DNA of 64,000 nt from an uncultured Bacteroidales bacterium. GTDB taxonomy: Bacteria > Bacteroidota > Bacteroidia > Bacteroidales > UBA932. The translations under genes and the position numbers were made by a program. The stretch spans positions 1 to 64,000 of the forward strand of contig CANPZS010000003.1 of NCBI GenBank assembly GCA_947588835.1, written 5' to 3'. Below the pieces are notes generated by a model, which was given only the letters and a program-made list of their open reading frames with translations, did not search any database and was not told the DNA's origin. Shown piece after piece: positions 19,209 through 30,431 of this stretch (the stretch's first letter is position 1; every line of letters starts with the position of its first letter).

Positions 19209-20647
19209 AAGCGAAAGGTCTCAACAGGGAGATGCTTAGGCTTGCCCTGCCGAGCATCCTGGCCAACATAACGATTCCCCTCGTGGGAATGGTGGACATA
19301 GCCATCACCGGACATCTCGGGAGCCTCGCGGCCGGAGGGGCCTCGGCGGCCGCCTTGATCGGGGGCATATCCATAGGCTCCATGCTCTTCGACCTGCTGT
19401 ACTGGAACTTTTCGTTCCTGAGGGTAGGCACCGGAGGAATAACGGCGCAGGCGTACGGCCGCTGCAGAAAGGCCGAGGCGGACTCAGACGTGTCCGCGGC
19501 CGGGGCCGCCCTGCGCGAATGCGCCGACGCTTTCGGCAGAGCCGTAGGCATATCGGTCATCTCCGGCGTAATCCTGATAGCCCTGCAGTGGCTGATCGTG
19601 CAGGGCGCCTTTCTGCTCATACAGTCTTCGCCGGAAGTGCGCGACCTCGCCGGACGGTATTTCCGCATCCGTATATGGGCGGCCCCGGCCAGTCTGAGCC
19701 TCTATGCGCTCAAAGGCTGGTTCATAGGCATGCAGGACACCGTAAGCTCAATGCTCACCGACCTTACGGTCAACTTCGTGAACATAGGCGCAAGCTGCCT
19801 TCTCGCCTTCGGCGCGGGGCGGATCGCAGGGATAGGATACGACGGGGTCGCGGCCGGCACCGTCGCCGCGCAATATTCCGGACTCGCACTGGCCCTCGCA
19901 ATAGTGCTCGTCAAATACAGGAAGCGTGTGTTCCGGGGCTACGGACCGGGCGACATACTTTCGGCGCTCGGCTTCGGAAAGGCCGGGAAAGCCCGCAGAG
20001 GCGAGCTGCGCCGGTTCTTCTTTATGAACGCGGACCTTCTGGTACGCTCGCTGTGCTTTATGGCGGTCTACAACGGATTCACCATCATATCGGCCCGCTA
20101 CGGGGACACCATGCTCGCGGCAGGCTCGGTCATGATGAAGATAATGCTGGTGTTCTCGTATTTCACGGACGGATTCGCCTATGCGGGAGAAGCCATGACA
20201 GGCAAATACATAGGCATGAAGGACAAGGCCCGCACCACGGCCACGGTCGGACTGTCGTTCATGTGGAGCATGGGCATAGCCTGCATATTCGGGGCTGTCT
20301 ACATTCTGGCAGGCACGGGGCTCATAAAGTTGATGACTTCCGACGCCGCGGTGATCGAGGCTACAGGAACTTTCCTGCCCTGGCTCATGCTCATGCCGTT
20401 TTTCGGCTGCCCGGCATTCACATGGGACGGCATATACATAGGCGCGGCGGCCACAGCGGCGGCGCGCAACTCGGCTATTTTGTCAATGATTGCATTCTTG
20501 GCCACATGGTTCATATGCATCGCGGCATTCAAGGGAGTTCCGGCCATGCACATCCTCTTCGCTGCCTATTTCGCGCACCTGTCGGCAAGGACGGTCTACC
20601 AGACGGTTCTTTACAGGAAAGCCGTCATAAAACCGCATTTCGGCTAA
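19205..20647 (+). CDS. MATE family efflux transporter
   Basis: LPSILANITIPLVGMVDIAITGHLG; about 12 TM; ATGA overlap with rsgA. Confidence 0.92.
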   Translation: MKAKGLNREMLRLALPSILANITIPLVGMVDIAITGHLGSLAAGGASAAALIGGISIGSMLFDLLYWNFSFLRVGTGGITAQAYGRCRKAEADSDVSAAGAALRECADAFGRAVGISVISGVILIALQWLIVQGAFLLIQSSPEVRDLAGRYFRIRIWAAPASLSLYALKGWFIGMQDTVSSMLTDLTVNFVNIGASCLLAFGAGRIAGIGYDGVAAGTVAAQYSGLALALAIVLVKYRKRVFRGYGPGDILSALGFGKAGKARRGELRRFFFMNADLLVRSLCFMAVYNGFTIISARYGDTMLAAGSVMMKIMLVFSYFTDGFAYAGEAMTGKYIGMKDKARTTATVGLSFMWSMGIACIFGAVYILAGTGLIKLMTSDAAVIEATGTFLPWLMLMPFFGCPAFTWDGIYIGAAATAAARNSAILSMIAFLATWFICIAAFKGVPAMHILFAAYFAHLSARTVYQTVLYRKAVIKPHFG

Positions 20648-21912
20648 GAAGACAATTTCCACAGATACACCTTGTCGCCCCTGTGCGGATGGACCGCACC
20701 GTCTTCGCCCTGCCCTGCGGAAGGTACGGCGACGGAGCAGCTTTCGCCCTTGCCGGCCGTCACAGTTTCTTTCATGGCCACGCGCAGATCGCTTACGGTC
20801 ATCTCAATGACTCCGGTTGTACGTCCTATTATCAGGATATCGTCTCCCGTCTGCAGAGGCTCCGACTCGACGAGGATTTCGGCCACGCCGATACGGCTGA
20901 ACCAATTGGTCACCTTGCCGCAATAAACTTTCCTGCGGGCGGCCCGGCTGCCATAGACATCGCTCCACTCTCCGAGCGGGGCCCCCTGATAATATCCGTC
21001 CCAGAAGCCTCTGTTGAACACTTCGGCAAGTCCGACCTTCAGCGATGCGGCCAGTTCCGGAGTGTAGGTGCCGTCGCACACGGCATCGGCGGCCCTGCGG
21101 TAGCATGAAGCGCAGCGTTTCACGTATTCGGCGCTTCTCGCCCTGCCCTCTATCTTGAAAACGCGCACGCCGGCATCCGTCATCTTGTCCATGAACTCTA
21201 TGGTACACAAGTCTTTCGGCGACATTATGTATTGATTGTCCACATTCAGCGACATGCCTGTCTCGATGTCGGTGACTTCGTAGCCGCGGCGGCACAGCTG
21301 CAGGCAGGCCCCCCTGTTGGCGGAGGCCCCGTAGGCATGCAGCGAAAGATAGCATTTCCCCGAAACGGCCATGCACAGGGCCCCGTGCGCGAACATTTCT
21401 ATACGTACAAGTTTTCCGGAAGGGCCGGTGATGTGCCTATCCTCAATCTGACGATGGATTTCCTTGACCTGATCAAGGCGCAGTTCGCGGGCGAGCACGA
21501 TGACGTCCGCATACGCCGAATAAAATTTCAGGGCCTCTATGTTGGACACGTTGAGCTGGGTGGAGGCATGCACCTCCATTCCGATGCCGCGGCAATACGA
21601 TATGATCGCCATGTCGGACGCTATGACGGCGTCCACGCCGGCCTCCTTCGCGGCGTCGGCCGTCCTGAAGGCTTCCTCCAGATCCTCCCCGTACAGGATT
21701 ATGTTGAGCGTCAGATAGCATTTCACCCCGGAGGCCCTGCATATCCGGACGACTTCGGGAAGATCCTCCACTGAGAAATTGTTCGCGGAACGGGAGCGCA
21801 TGTTCAGCCGTCCCACTCCGAAATAGACCGAATCCGCCCCGCCCCCGACCGCGGCCATCAGGCATTCGAAATTGCCTGCGGGGCACATTATCTCTATCTG
21901 CTCCCCGTCCAT
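20644..21912 (-). CDS. Peptidase U32 family protein
   Basis: EIMCPAGNFECLMAAVGGGADSVYFGVG..; FKIEGRARSAEYV..; CYLSLHAYGASANRGACLQLCRR. Confidence 0.93.
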   Translation of the reverse strand: MDGEQIEIMCPAGNFECLMAAVGGGADSVYFGVGRLNMRSRSANNFSVEDLPEVVRICRASGVKCYLTLNIILYGEDLEEAFRTADAAKEAGVDAVIASDMAIISYCRGIGMEVHASTQLNVSNIEALKFYSAYADVIVLARELRLDQVKEIHRQIEDRHITGPSGKLVRIEMFAHGALCMAVSGKCYLSLHAYGASANRGACLQLCRRGYEVTDIETGMSLNVDNQYIMSPKDLCTIEFMDKMTDAGVRVFKIEGRARSAEYVKRCASCYRRAADAVCDGTYTPELAASLKVGLAEVFNRGFWDGYYQGAPLGEWSDVYGSRAARRKVYCGKVTNWFSRIGVAEILVESEPLQTGDDILIIGRTTGVIEMTVSDLRVAMKETVTAGKGESCSVAVPSAGQGEDGAVHPHRGDKVYLWKLSS

Positions 21913-21914
21913 TT

Positions 21915-23546
21915 TCAGAACGTCAGCGCGGGCTTGGAAAGGGCTTCCTTCAGCTGGTCGTCATAGCGCAGACGGATTTTTATTCCGGCCTCCTGGAAAT
22001 AATACCTTACCGCTATCTCCTCCTCGATGAACGGGATTATCTCGTCCTTCTTTAGGCGGAGGAAAGTCTCCTTGTCCATCTCCAGAGCCTTTCCCATGGC
22101 GTCGAGCTGCTCCTTCATGGCTTCCGCAAGTCCGTCATTCTCAAGCTCGGACTTCATCTGGTCGTACAGCGTCTTGGCGCCGGACCTGTAGTCGAATTCC
22201 CTGGTCTTGGCGAAAGCTACGAAATCCTCGAATTCCTCGTCGGTGAAGCGGAAATCGTCAAGCGCCGGTATGGAGTCGTGGCGGCGCACGTAGTCAAGGA
22301 CATATTCCTCCACGATGCCGCTCACCACGAGCGAATATGTAATCCTGCTGTATCTGTGGGACTTCACCTCATAGTCCGGAGTGATGCCGCCGCCGTCCTT
22401 GACGATGCGCCCGTGCGCCGTCCTGAACTCCCTCGTAAGCGAATCCGGAATAAAGCTGACGCTGCCGTCTTCGTTGCGGCGGCTGTAGTCTATGGCCTGG
22501 ACGCAGCGGCCGGAAGGCGTATAATATTTAGCGGTGGTCACTTTCAGCTGCCCGTCGTAAGGCAGCGGACGGATGCTCTGTACAAGGCCCTTGCCGTAGG
22601 TGCGGGTGCCGATGACGGTGGCGCGGTCCATGTCCTGCAATGCTCCGCAGACTATCTCGGACGACGAAGCCGAACCCGAATCCACCAGCACCACGATCGG
22701 AATCAGCGTATCGACAGGCTCGGAAAGCGTCTTGTACTCCTGTTCATAGCCTCCGCCGCGCGAAGTCACCACAAGGGAGCCTTTCGGCACGAAGAGGGAG
22801 ACTATGTTCACCGCCTCTCCGAGCACGCCGCCGCCGTTGCCGCGCAGATCCAGCACGACTTTTTTCATGCCCTGATCCTTCAGCCTAAGGTATGCGGCCT
22901 TCACGTCCTTGCCCACCCCTTCGGTGAACTTGGTCTGCAATATATAGCCTGTAGTATCGTCAAGCATGCCGGCATATTCCACCGAAGGCAGCTTTATCCT
23001 CTCCCTGACGACCGGCACATCGATCACGTCGCCGGCTTTCCAGCTCTCTCCGCCGCGCACCTTCTTCACCTTGAATGTCACCGTGGTGCCGGGCTTGCCC
23101 TTCATCCTGTCACTCGACTGCTGGCTGGTGAGCCCGTGCACGGAAACGCCGTCTATTTCAAGGATTTCATCTCCGCACACAAGTCCGTACCGGCTTGCGG
23201 GCGAACCTTCGTAAGGCTCGTTGATTATGACGTTGCCGTTCACGTCCGGCTTGAATATCACCGCGCCGATGCCGCCGTAGGTGTTGTTCAGCATCATTTC
23301 AAGATCATCCTGCTCCTCCTCGGGAATGTACATGGTGTAGGGATCGAGATTCTCGAGCATGGCGTCTATGCCGGCCCTTTCGATGCGGGCCACCGGCAGC
23401 GAATCGACGTAATTGGCATTCAGCTCGCGCAGAATGGCGTTCTGTATCTCCACCCATTTCCCGAGGGTGAAACTCTTCGACTGTCCGAAACATGCGGCGG
23501 ACAGCGCCATGACTGCGGCGGAGACGATAATTTTATTAGTTTTCAT
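21915..23546 (-). CDS. S41 family C-terminal processing peptidase (PDZ)
   Basis: PDZ domain then VLVDSGSASSSEIVCGALQD and GTRTYGKGLVQ; signal peptide MKTNKIIVSAAVMALSAACFGQ. Confidence 0.94.
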   Translation of the reverse strand: MKTNKIIVSAAVMALSAACFGQSKSFTLGKWVEIQNAILRELNANYVDSLPVARIERAGIDAMLENLDPYTMYIPEEEQDDLEMMLNNTYGGIGAVIFKPDVNGNVIINEPYEGSPASRYGLVCGDEILEIDGVSVHGLTSQQSSDRMKGKPGTTVTFKVKKVRGGESWKAGDVIDVPVVRERIKLPSVEYAGMLDDTTGYILQTKFTEGVGKDVKAAYLRLKDQGMKKVVLDLRGNGGGVLGEAVNIVSLFVPKGSLVVTSRGGGYEQEYKTLSEPVDTLIPIVVLVDSGSASSSEIVCGALQDMDRATVIGTRTYGKGLVQSIRPLPYDGQLKVTTAKYYTPSGRCVQAIDYSRRNEDGSVSFIPDSLTREFRTAHGRIVKDGGGITPDYEVKSHRYSRITYSLVVSGIVEEYVLDYVRRHDSIPALDDFRFTDEEFEDFVAFAKTREFDYRSGAKTLYDQMKSELENDGLAEAMKEQLDAMGKALEMDKETFLRLKKDEIIPFIEEEIAVRYYFQEAGIKIRLRYDDQLKEALSKPALTF

Positions 23547-23693
23547 AATCTTTTCTGAATGTGACAGCGTCCGGCGCAAGGATTTTGCAACACGCGTGCC
23601 ATGCGCCGCGCAGAATGCAAATATAGTCAAAAACATGTCGAAACCGCATTTTATTTAGTAACTTCGCACGATTATTACATAAAAGAGATTACG

Positions 23694-25892
23694 ATGAAAA
23701 GAAACAAGGGCGGAAAGAAAGCCCACGAAGAAGTAGTGGGAACGGCCCGTATGACGCGCGACGGAAACGTTTTTCTGTCCGTGGAAGGGCAGGATGAAGA
23801 CATATTCATCAAGACCGCCAAGACGAGGGGAGCCCTCAACGGAGACACGGTAAGGGCCGTGATCACCAAGCAGAAAACCGGCTCCAAACGCAGGGAAGGC
23901 GAGATAATAGCCATAGTGGAACGTTCCGGAAAGCCTTTCACGGGCATTCTGCACGTGGTCGGAGGCCAGGCCTGGGTGCTCATGGGCAGCAGGGTGATGC
24001 CATACGACATTTCGGTGGAAATTTCAGCAGGCAATGATGCGCATGACCTCCCGGACGGGGTGCTCATGCCGCAGGGAGACGGCACGTTCGCAGTGAGCGG
24101 ACTGTACGAGGCCGTCGACGGGCAGGCCCGCCCGCTGCAGGTGCGCAGCGGCATGAAGGTGGCCGCAGTGGTCGAAAGATGGGAGAGGCGCGAGCCCAAC
24201 CCTTCCGGCCGCATCACGGACGTGCTCGGAGAGCCGGGCAGCAACGATGCCGAGATGCATGCCATACTGACCGAATTCGGCCTGCCGTACCGCTTCGACC
24301 CCGAAGTGGAGAACGAAGCCGGACGGATTCCGGACAAGATGACCGACAAAGACCTGAAAGGGAGGCGCGACTTCAGGAAAACGCTGACCTTCACCATAGA
24401 TCCGGCGGACGCGAAAGACTTCGACGACGCCATTTCATTCCGTCCCCTCGAAAATGGCAATTTCGAGGTCGGAGTACACATAGCCGACGTCACATGGTAC
24501 GTCAGGCCGGGGTCGGCAGTGGACAAGGAAGCGCAGGCGCGCGGCACATCGGTGTATCTCGTGGACAGGACGGTGCCGATGCTTCCGGAAAAACTTTCCA
24601 ACGAACTGTGTTCGCTGCGCCCCCACGAGGACAAGCTCACCTTCTCGGCCGTGTTCGAGCTGACACCTCTCGCAAAGGTGGCCGGCCAATGGTTCGGCAG
24701 GACGGTCATCAATTCTGACTACCGCTTCGCGTACGAGACGGCCCAGGAAGTGATCGAAGCCGGAGAAGAAGGCAATACGGTGCCCACGGACATACGCGAC
24801 GCCTTGCTGACGCTGCACAGAATAGCGTCCAGACTGCGCAAAAAACGTTTCGCCGCAGGCGCAATCAGCTTCGACCGGCCCGAAATGAAAGTGGAGATAG
24901 CCGAAGACGGCCGCCCCGTGAACGTCTACAAAAAGGAAAGCCGCGAAGCCAACTGGCTCATTGAGGAATACATGCTGCTCGCCAACAAGTACGTGGCCGA
25001 ATTCGTGGCCACCGGAGGCAGGATAGGAGAAAAGGCCATCAAGAATCCGAAGACTTTCGTCTATCGCGTGCATGACCTGCCGAACGAGGAGAAAATAAAC
25101 GGCCTGCGCGAATTCGCCGGCGCCTTCGGGCACAGGCTCGGCGAGACGGGCGACGGAAAATCGGCCGCCAAGTCCCTCAACGCCCTGCTCGAAGAGACGA
25201 AGGACACTCCGGAGTTCTCGGCGATAGAGACTCTCGCCCTGCGGTCGATGGCCAAGGCCGTCTACAGCACCGACAACATAGGGCATTACGGGCTTGCGTT
25301 CAAATATTACACGCATTTCACCTCCCCTATCAGGCGCTATCCGGACATGATGGTGCACCGCCTGCTCGCCATGTATCTCAACAATGCGGAAAGCCAGGAC
25401 AAAAACTATTACACCCTGCAGTGCAAGCATGCCTCCGAACGCGAGGGCATAGCCGCCGAAGCCGAGCGCGAAAGCGTGAAATACAAGCTCGTAGAATTCA
25501 TGCAGGACAAGACCGGACAGGAGTTCGACGGGCACATTTCCGGCCTTACCGACTGGGGAATGTACGTGGAAATAGAGCCTACCGGCATCGAAGGCATGGT
25601 CGCCCTCAGAGAGATGCGCTCGGACTTCTTCGAATTCGACGAATCGGCCTATTGCCTCAGGGGACGCAGGACCGGCAGGCTGTACAGGCTCGGCGACGCC
25701 GTGAGAATACGCGTGGCCGGCACCAACCTCGAACAAAAGATCCTCGACTACGAACTCGTGGAAGAAACTGAAGCCCCGGCGCCCGAGAAAGGCCGGAGCG
25801 ACGTTTTCCGGCACGGACGCAAAGGCAATAGAAAAGACAAAGGCAGAGGCAAAGGCAGAAGCGTCCGTCCGAAGAAAAAGGCCGGGAGATGA
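23694..25892 (+). CDS. rnr: Ribonuclease R
   Basis: RNB motifs (TIDPADAKDFDDAISF, HYGLAFKYYTHFTSPIRRYPDMMVHRLL), S1 domain, basic C-terminal tail. Confidence 0.96.
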   Translation: MKRNKGGKKAHEEVVGTARMTRDGNVFLSVEGQDEDIFIKTAKTRGALNGDTVRAVITKQKTGSKRREGEIIAIVERSGKPFTGILHVVGGQAWVLMGSRVMPYDISVEISAGNDAHDLPDGVLMPQGDGTFAVSGLYEAVDGQARPLQVRSGMKVAAVVERWERREPNPSGRITDVLGEPGSNDAEMHAILTEFGLPYRFDPEVENEAGRIPDKMTDKDLKGRRDFRKTLTFTIDPADAKDFDDAISFRPLENGNFEVGVHIADVTWYVRPGSAVDKEAQARGTSVYLVDRTVPMLPEKLSNELCSLRPHEDKLTFSAVFELTPLAKVAGQWFGRTVINSDYRFAYETAQEVIEAGEEGNTVPTDIRDALLTLHRIASRLRKKRFAAGAISFDRPEMKVEIAEDGRPVNVYKKESREANWLIEEYMLLANKYVAEFVATGGRIGEKAIKNPKTFVYRVHDLPNEEKINGLREFAGAFGHRLGETGDGKSAAKSLNALLEETKDTPEFSAIETLALRSMAKAVYSTDNIGHYGLAFKYYTHFTSPIRRYPDMMVHRLLAMYLNNAESQDKNYYTLQCKHASEREGIAAEAERESVKYKLVEFMQDKTGQEFDGHISGLTDWGMYVEIEPTGIEGMVALREMRSDFFEFDESAYCLRGRRTGRLYRLGDAVRIRVAGTNLEQKILDYELVEETEAPAPEKGRSDVFRHGRKGNRKDKGRGKGRSVRPKKKAGR

Positions 25893-26542
25893 ATTCAAAC
25901 AACATTGAATTCATAGTCATCGGCCGCACTCGCTTCGGGGAAAACTCCACTGTACTGCACACGCTCAGCAAGGAATACGGCCGCAGGGGGTTTCTCGTGC
26001 GGCCGGGCAAAAGGTCGGCGGCCGCATTGTTCATGCCCCTGAACGTGCTCGAAGCCGACATTTCGGAAAATCCCAGATCCGCGCTGTGGTCCGCACGCAA
26101 CATAGCCGCCGCATATCCGCTCGCAGGAATACGCGGCAACATACATAAGAACGCCATGACCATGTTCATGAGCGAGGTGCTGTACAGGGTCGTGAAGGAC
26201 GGGGCCGACGGGGACGGGCTTTTCGAATGGTGCCGCAACAGCATCCTTACTCTCGATGCGCTGCAATCGGACTTCAGCAATTTTCACATACGCTTCCTGT
26301 TCGAACTGTCGGCTGAGCTCGGCTTCAGGCCCACGTTCGAAGACATGGCCCCGTTCGCAAAGGAGCATCTGGCCGTAATCGGCCGTTTCATGCGGAGTTC
26401 ATTCGGAGAATCCATGCTGATCCCCATGACGGGGGCCGAAAGAAACGGCGTGGCGGACGTCCTCCTGCACTACATAGAGTTCCACACGGAGTCCTCCGTA
26501 AACGTACGGTCCCTCAGGGTGCTGCGGGAATTATACGATTGA
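25889..26542 (+). CDS. recO: DNA repair protein RecO
   Basis: RecO N-terminal OB region (VIGRTRFGENSTVLHTLSKEYGRRGFLVRP), size and context. Confidence 0.8.
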   Translation: MNSNNIEFIVIGRTRFGENSTVLHTLSKEYGRRGFLVRPGKRSAAALFMPLNVLEADISENPRSALWSARNIAAAYPLAGIRGNIHKNAMTMFMSEVLYRVVKDGADGDGLFEWCRNSILTLDALQSDFSNFHIRFLFELSAELGFRPTFEDMAPFAKEHLAVIGRFMRSSFGESMLIPMTGAERNGVADVLLHYIEFHTESSVNVRSLRVLRELYD

Positions 26543-27163
26543 CCCGAGATATTCCGCCATGGCGCGCAAAGCCTTGCCCCTGTGCGATATGGCGTTTTTC
26601 GCATCTTCGGGGATCTCTGCGACCGTCCTGTCCGGAAACTCGTCAGGAATGAACACCGGATCGTAGCCGAAGCCTCCCGAGCCGGCCCTTTTCATGGCGA
26701 TGCTTCCCTCCATTGTGCCGTCGAAAAAATGTTTTTCACCTTTAAAGATCAAGGCCACCGACGTCCTGAAGCGGGCCCGGCGGGTGGCATGTCCGGTTTT
26801 CAGGCCCAGTTCGCGGGCGATCGACGCCTCGTATTCGAGACGGGCCATTTCCCTGAGCAATTTGTCTATATTGTCGTCAAAAGACTTGTGTTCTCCCGCA
26901 TATCTGGCGCTGTACACGCCGGGAGCGCCGCCGAGGATTTCCACTTCGAGGCCCGTATCGTCGGCGAAACAATCGAGTCCTGTCCTGTCATAAATATATT
27001 GGGCCTTTTGCAGGGCATTGGCTCTCAACGATGTCCCTGTTTCGGGAATTTCTTCGCGGATGCCGGCTTCGGCGGGAGTGACGAGTTCGAATCCCGCGCC
27101 CAAGATTTCAGATGCCTCACGCAGTTTGCCGGCGTTGCCCGTTGAAAAAACGATTCTGATCAT
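26531..27163 (-). CDS. rdgB: RdgB/HAM1 non-canonical purine NTP pyrophosphatase
   Basis: IVFSTGNAGKLREA, CFADDTGLEVEILGGAPGVYSARYAG, GFGYDPVFIP, SHRGKALRAM. Confidence 0.95.
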   Translation of the reverse strand: MIRIVFSTGNAGKLREASEILGAGFELVTPAEAGIREEIPETGTSLRANALQKAQYIYDRTGLDCFADDTGLEVEILGGAPGVYSARYAGEHKSFDDNIDKLLREMARLEYEASIARELGLKTGHATRRARFRTSVALIFKGEKHFFDGTMEGSIAMKRAGSGGFGYDPVFIPDEFPDRTVAEIPEDAKNAISHRGKALRAMAEYLGSIV

Positions 27164-27240
27164 AACTGCTGTCTGTACTACCAATTAACCGGCGGCAAAG
27201 ATAACTCTTTTGGCCGACATATAGATTGCTTATTTTTCAG

Positions 27241-27248
27241 TATATTTG
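27241..27248 (+). promoter_or_regulatory. -7 element TATATTTG upstream of the GH2 gene
   Basis: Exact TAnnTTTG match 45 nt upstream of the ATG. Confidence 0.5.
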
Positions 27249-27293
27249 TAAACTATCCGTTTCAGACAAACCACATTTGAGACGGAAATACTT

Positions 27294-30200
27294 ATGAAAC
27301 ATACCATTACCACAGTTTTTGCGGCACTGCTGCCGCTCGCGCTTTCCGCAGTCCCGTACTGGAAAGACGTGAAATCCACAAGCGTCAACGCGGTGACTCA
27401 AAGGAGCGAAATCGTGTTCCACCCCGACAGGGAGTCCGCTCTCGTCAAAGGTTTCACCCAAAGTCCCTACTACGTCTCTCTCGACGGGACATGGGACTTC
27501 AATTATTATGACGGCGAAAAAGACCTCCCGGAAGGGATAGAGGCGGGAAATGCGCCGTCGTGGCAGAGCATAGAGGTCCCCGGAAACTGGGAGGTGCAGG
27601 GCTTCGGCACGGCAATATACGTCAATCAGCCCTACGAGTTCTCCCCCGTCAGGCCCACTCCGCCGCTGCTCCCGGAAAACAATCCGGTCGGCGTGTACAG
27701 GAGGACTTTTCCGGTGCCCGAAAGCTGGGACGGACGGCATGTGTTCCTCAACGTGTGCGGAGCCAAATCCGGAGTCTACGTATATGTGAACGGCCGCGAA
27801 GCCGGATATCACGAAGATTCCAAGGACCTCGCCCGCTATGACATAACCCCGCTGCTCAAGAAAGGAGAAAACACCCTCGTGCTGAAGATATACCGCTGGA
27901 GCACAGGCTCATACCTCGAATGTCAGGATTTCTGGAGGATAAGCGGCATAGAGAGGGACGTATATCTTTCCACCGAAAAGAGCGACACGGGATTTGACTT
28001 TTCCGTGGTCTCCGGCCTCGACGAAAGCCTGTCGGACGGAGAATTCCGCCTCTCGGTCTGCGGAAAGGAACCTTTCGATTTCGGATATGAGCTCATAGAC
28101 CCCGAAAAAGGCACGGTGCTCGAAGGAAGCGGCCGCGTGGACGGACAGGGCACATTCACGGGAACGGTGCCCGCGGTGCGCAGATGGTCCGCCGAAGACC
28201 CGCAGCTGTACACTCTGCTGATGAAGGTGAACGGAGAATACACGCGCTTCAACGTAGGATTCCGCAAATTGTGCATCGTCGGCACGAAAATAGGAGACCG
28301 TACCGTGAAGACCTTCCTCGTGAACGGGCAGCCGGTCAAATTCAAGGGCGTCAACGTACACGAGCACAACGAATTCACAGGACATTACATCACGAGAGAA
28401 GACATTCTCCGCGACCTCGAGCTGATGAAGAAGTCCAACATAAACGCCATCCGCACCTGCCACTATCCCCAGCCCCGCATATTCTATGAACTCTGCGACA
28501 GCCTCGGCTTCTATGTCTATGACGAAGCCAACATCGAATCGCACGGCATGGGCTACGATCTCGACCGCACCCTCGGCAACAATCCCGAATGGCTCGAAAA
28601 GCATCTCGACCGCGTGAAAAACATGTACATGAGGACGCGGAACTATCCGTGCGTCACGATACTTTCGCTCGGCAACGAAGCCGGCAACGGATACAATTTC
28701 TACGAAGCCTACCTTTGGGTGAAGAATCAGGAAAAGGATGGCCAGAACAGGCCCGTATGCTATGAAAGGGCCGTCTATGAATGGGATACCGACATGATCG
28801 TGCCGCAGTATCCCGGCGCCGATTGGTTCCGCAGGATGGGAGAAAAATACGACGACCGCCCCGTGTGCCCGTCGGAATACGCGCACGCCATGGGCAATTC
28901 GACAGGCTCCCTCGATCTGCAATGGGAGCAGATCTACAGATATCCCCATCTGCAGGGCGGCTTCATCTGGGACTGGATAGACCAGGGGCTGCACGCGACG
29001 GACGCCGGAGGCCGGGCCTACTGGACCTACGGCGGCGACTACGGCAAAAACAGCCCGAGCGACGCCAACTTCCTGTGCAACGGACTTATAGGTCCCGACC
29101 GCAAGCCGCATCCCGGCCTTGCAGAAGTAAAGCACGTATATCAGAACGTGACCGTCACCCCGGTCGATGCGGCCGCAGGCACATTCTGCATATTCAACCG
29201 TCAATATTTCAAGGATCTGTCGGACTACGACCTTGTCTGGACACTCGAAAGGGATGGCGTGGCCGTCAAAAGCGGACGCCTGCATTTCGCGACGGAGCCC
29301 CAGAGCGGGGAGAATTTCACGATAAAGCTGCCTGCATTCGACAGGAAGGGAGAATACAGAATCAATTTCGACGTCGTGACGCGCACGGCGGAGCCGCTTT
29401 TGGAAAAAGGCTATGCCGTAGCCACGGACCAGGTGCTGCTTAAAGAAGGCGAAGCGCCCGCATTCGCGGCCGGCAGGAAAGCCGCGGTGTCCGTATCCAA
29501 CGAAGGCGGGCTCATCACTCTCGCCGGCAAGAATTTCACCGCCGTTTTCGACAAGGGTGAAGGCATATTGAAAAAATATGTCTACAAAGGCAGGAACATA
29601 TTCGACGACGCACTCGGGCTGAAGCCCAATTTCTGGCGCGGCCCCACCGACAATGACTACGGCAACATGGCTCCCGTACGCCTGCAGGAGTGGAAAAAGG
29701 CTTCCGCCGGCTGCAAGGCCGAGATCTCGGCCGACGGCGCGGAGGCTTCCGTCACCGCGCAGTACGAGCTGCCCTACGGCTGCTCGATGACTGTGAAATA
29801 CAGTTTCCCCGCCGAAGGTGTGATGACCGTGGACGGACAGTTCAACGGGGGCGCCGGCAAAGCCGTGGAGATACCGAGGATAGGATTCAGGATGAGGCTC
29901 CCCGCATCCGCCGACAGATTCGCATATTTCGGACGCGGGCCGGCCGAAAATTATTCGGACCGCAGCTCCGGATCGCGCAAATCCCTGTATGAAAGCAGTG
30001 CGGCGGCGGAATACGTGCCTTACGTAAGGCCTCAGGAATGCGGCCACCATACCGACGTCTCCCGTCTCGATCTGGAGGGAGTGTCCGTATTCAGCGGCGC
30101 GAAACCTTTCGAATTCAACGTTCTCCGCAACAGGGTTGAAGATTTCGACTCCGAAGAGACCACGGGCCGCGACTATCAGTGGCGCAATTTCACTCCGGAC

Positions 30201-30431
30201 GAGAAGCACGATCCGGCGGAGGCCAAAAACGCCATGCGGCGCCAGACGCACGTCAATGACATCACTCCCCGCGACGAAGTGGAGGTATGCATCGACTGCG
30301 GCATGACCGGTGTCGGCGGATACGACAGCTGGGGCTCCAAACCCGAACCGTCGCGCACGCTGATGAGCGACAAGGATTACAGTTTCGCCTTCACGTTCAT
30401 TTTCGACAGAACAAAAATAAAAAATAAATGA
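27294..30431 (+). CDS. GH2 beta-galactosidase
   Basis: [80 protein letters not shown]; beta-gal small-chain C-terminus. Confidence 0.93.
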   Translation: MKHTITTVFAALLPLALSAVPYWKDVKSTSVNAVTQRSEIVFHPDRESALVKGFTQSPYYVSLDGTWDFNYYDGEKDLPEGIEAGNAPSWQSIEVPGNWEVQGFGTAIYVNQPYEFSPVRPTPPLLPENNPVGVYRRTFPVPESWDGRHVFLNVCGAKSGVYVYVNGREAGYHEDSKDLARYDITPLLKKGENTLVLKIYRWSTGSYLECQDFWRISGIERDVYLSTEKSDTGFDFSVVSGLDESLSDGEFRLSVCGKEPFDFGYELIDPEKGTVLEGSGRVDGQGTFTGTVPAVRRWSAEDPQLYTLLMKVNGEYTRFNVGFRKLCIVGTKIGDRTVKTFLVNGQPVKFKGVNVHEHNEFTGHYITREDILRDLELMKKSNINAIRTCHYPQPRIFYELCDSLGFYVYDEANIESHGMGYDLDRTLGNNPEWLEKHLDRVKNMYMRTRNYPCVTILSLGNEAGNGYNFYEAYLWVKNQEKDGQNRPVCYERAVYEWDTDMIVPQYPGADWFRRMGEKYDDRPVCPSEYAHAMGNSTGSLDLQWEQIYRYPHLQGGFIWDWIDQGLHATDAGGRAYWTYGGDYGKNSPSDANFLCNGLIGPDRKPHPGLAEVKHVYQNVTVTPVDAAAGTFCIFNRQYFKDLSDYDLVWTLERDGVAVKSGRLHFATEPQSGENFTIKLPAFDRKGEYRINFDVVTRTAEPLLEKGYAVATDQVLLKEGEAPAFAAGRKAAVSVSNEGGLITLAGKNFTAVFDKGEGILKKYVYKGRNIFDDALGLKPNFWRGPTDNDYGNMAPVRLQEWKKASAGCKAEISADGAEASVTAQYELPYGCSMTVKYSFPAEGVMTVDGQFNGGAGKAVEIPRIGFRMRLPASADRFAYFGRGPAENYSDRSSGSRKSLYESSAAAEYVPYVRPQECGHHTDVSRLDLEGVSVFSGAKPFEFNVLRNRVEDFDSEETTGRDYQWRNFTPDEKHDPAEAKNAMRRQTHVNDITPRDEVEVCIDCGMTGVGGYDSWGSKPEPSRTLMSDKDYSFAFTFIFDRTKIKNK

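Noticed and set aside
27909-30251. 780-aa minus-strand ORF opposite the GH2 gene
   Set aside because: Antisense shadow ORF caused by GC-rich codon usage; the sense strand encodes a clear beta-galactosidase.
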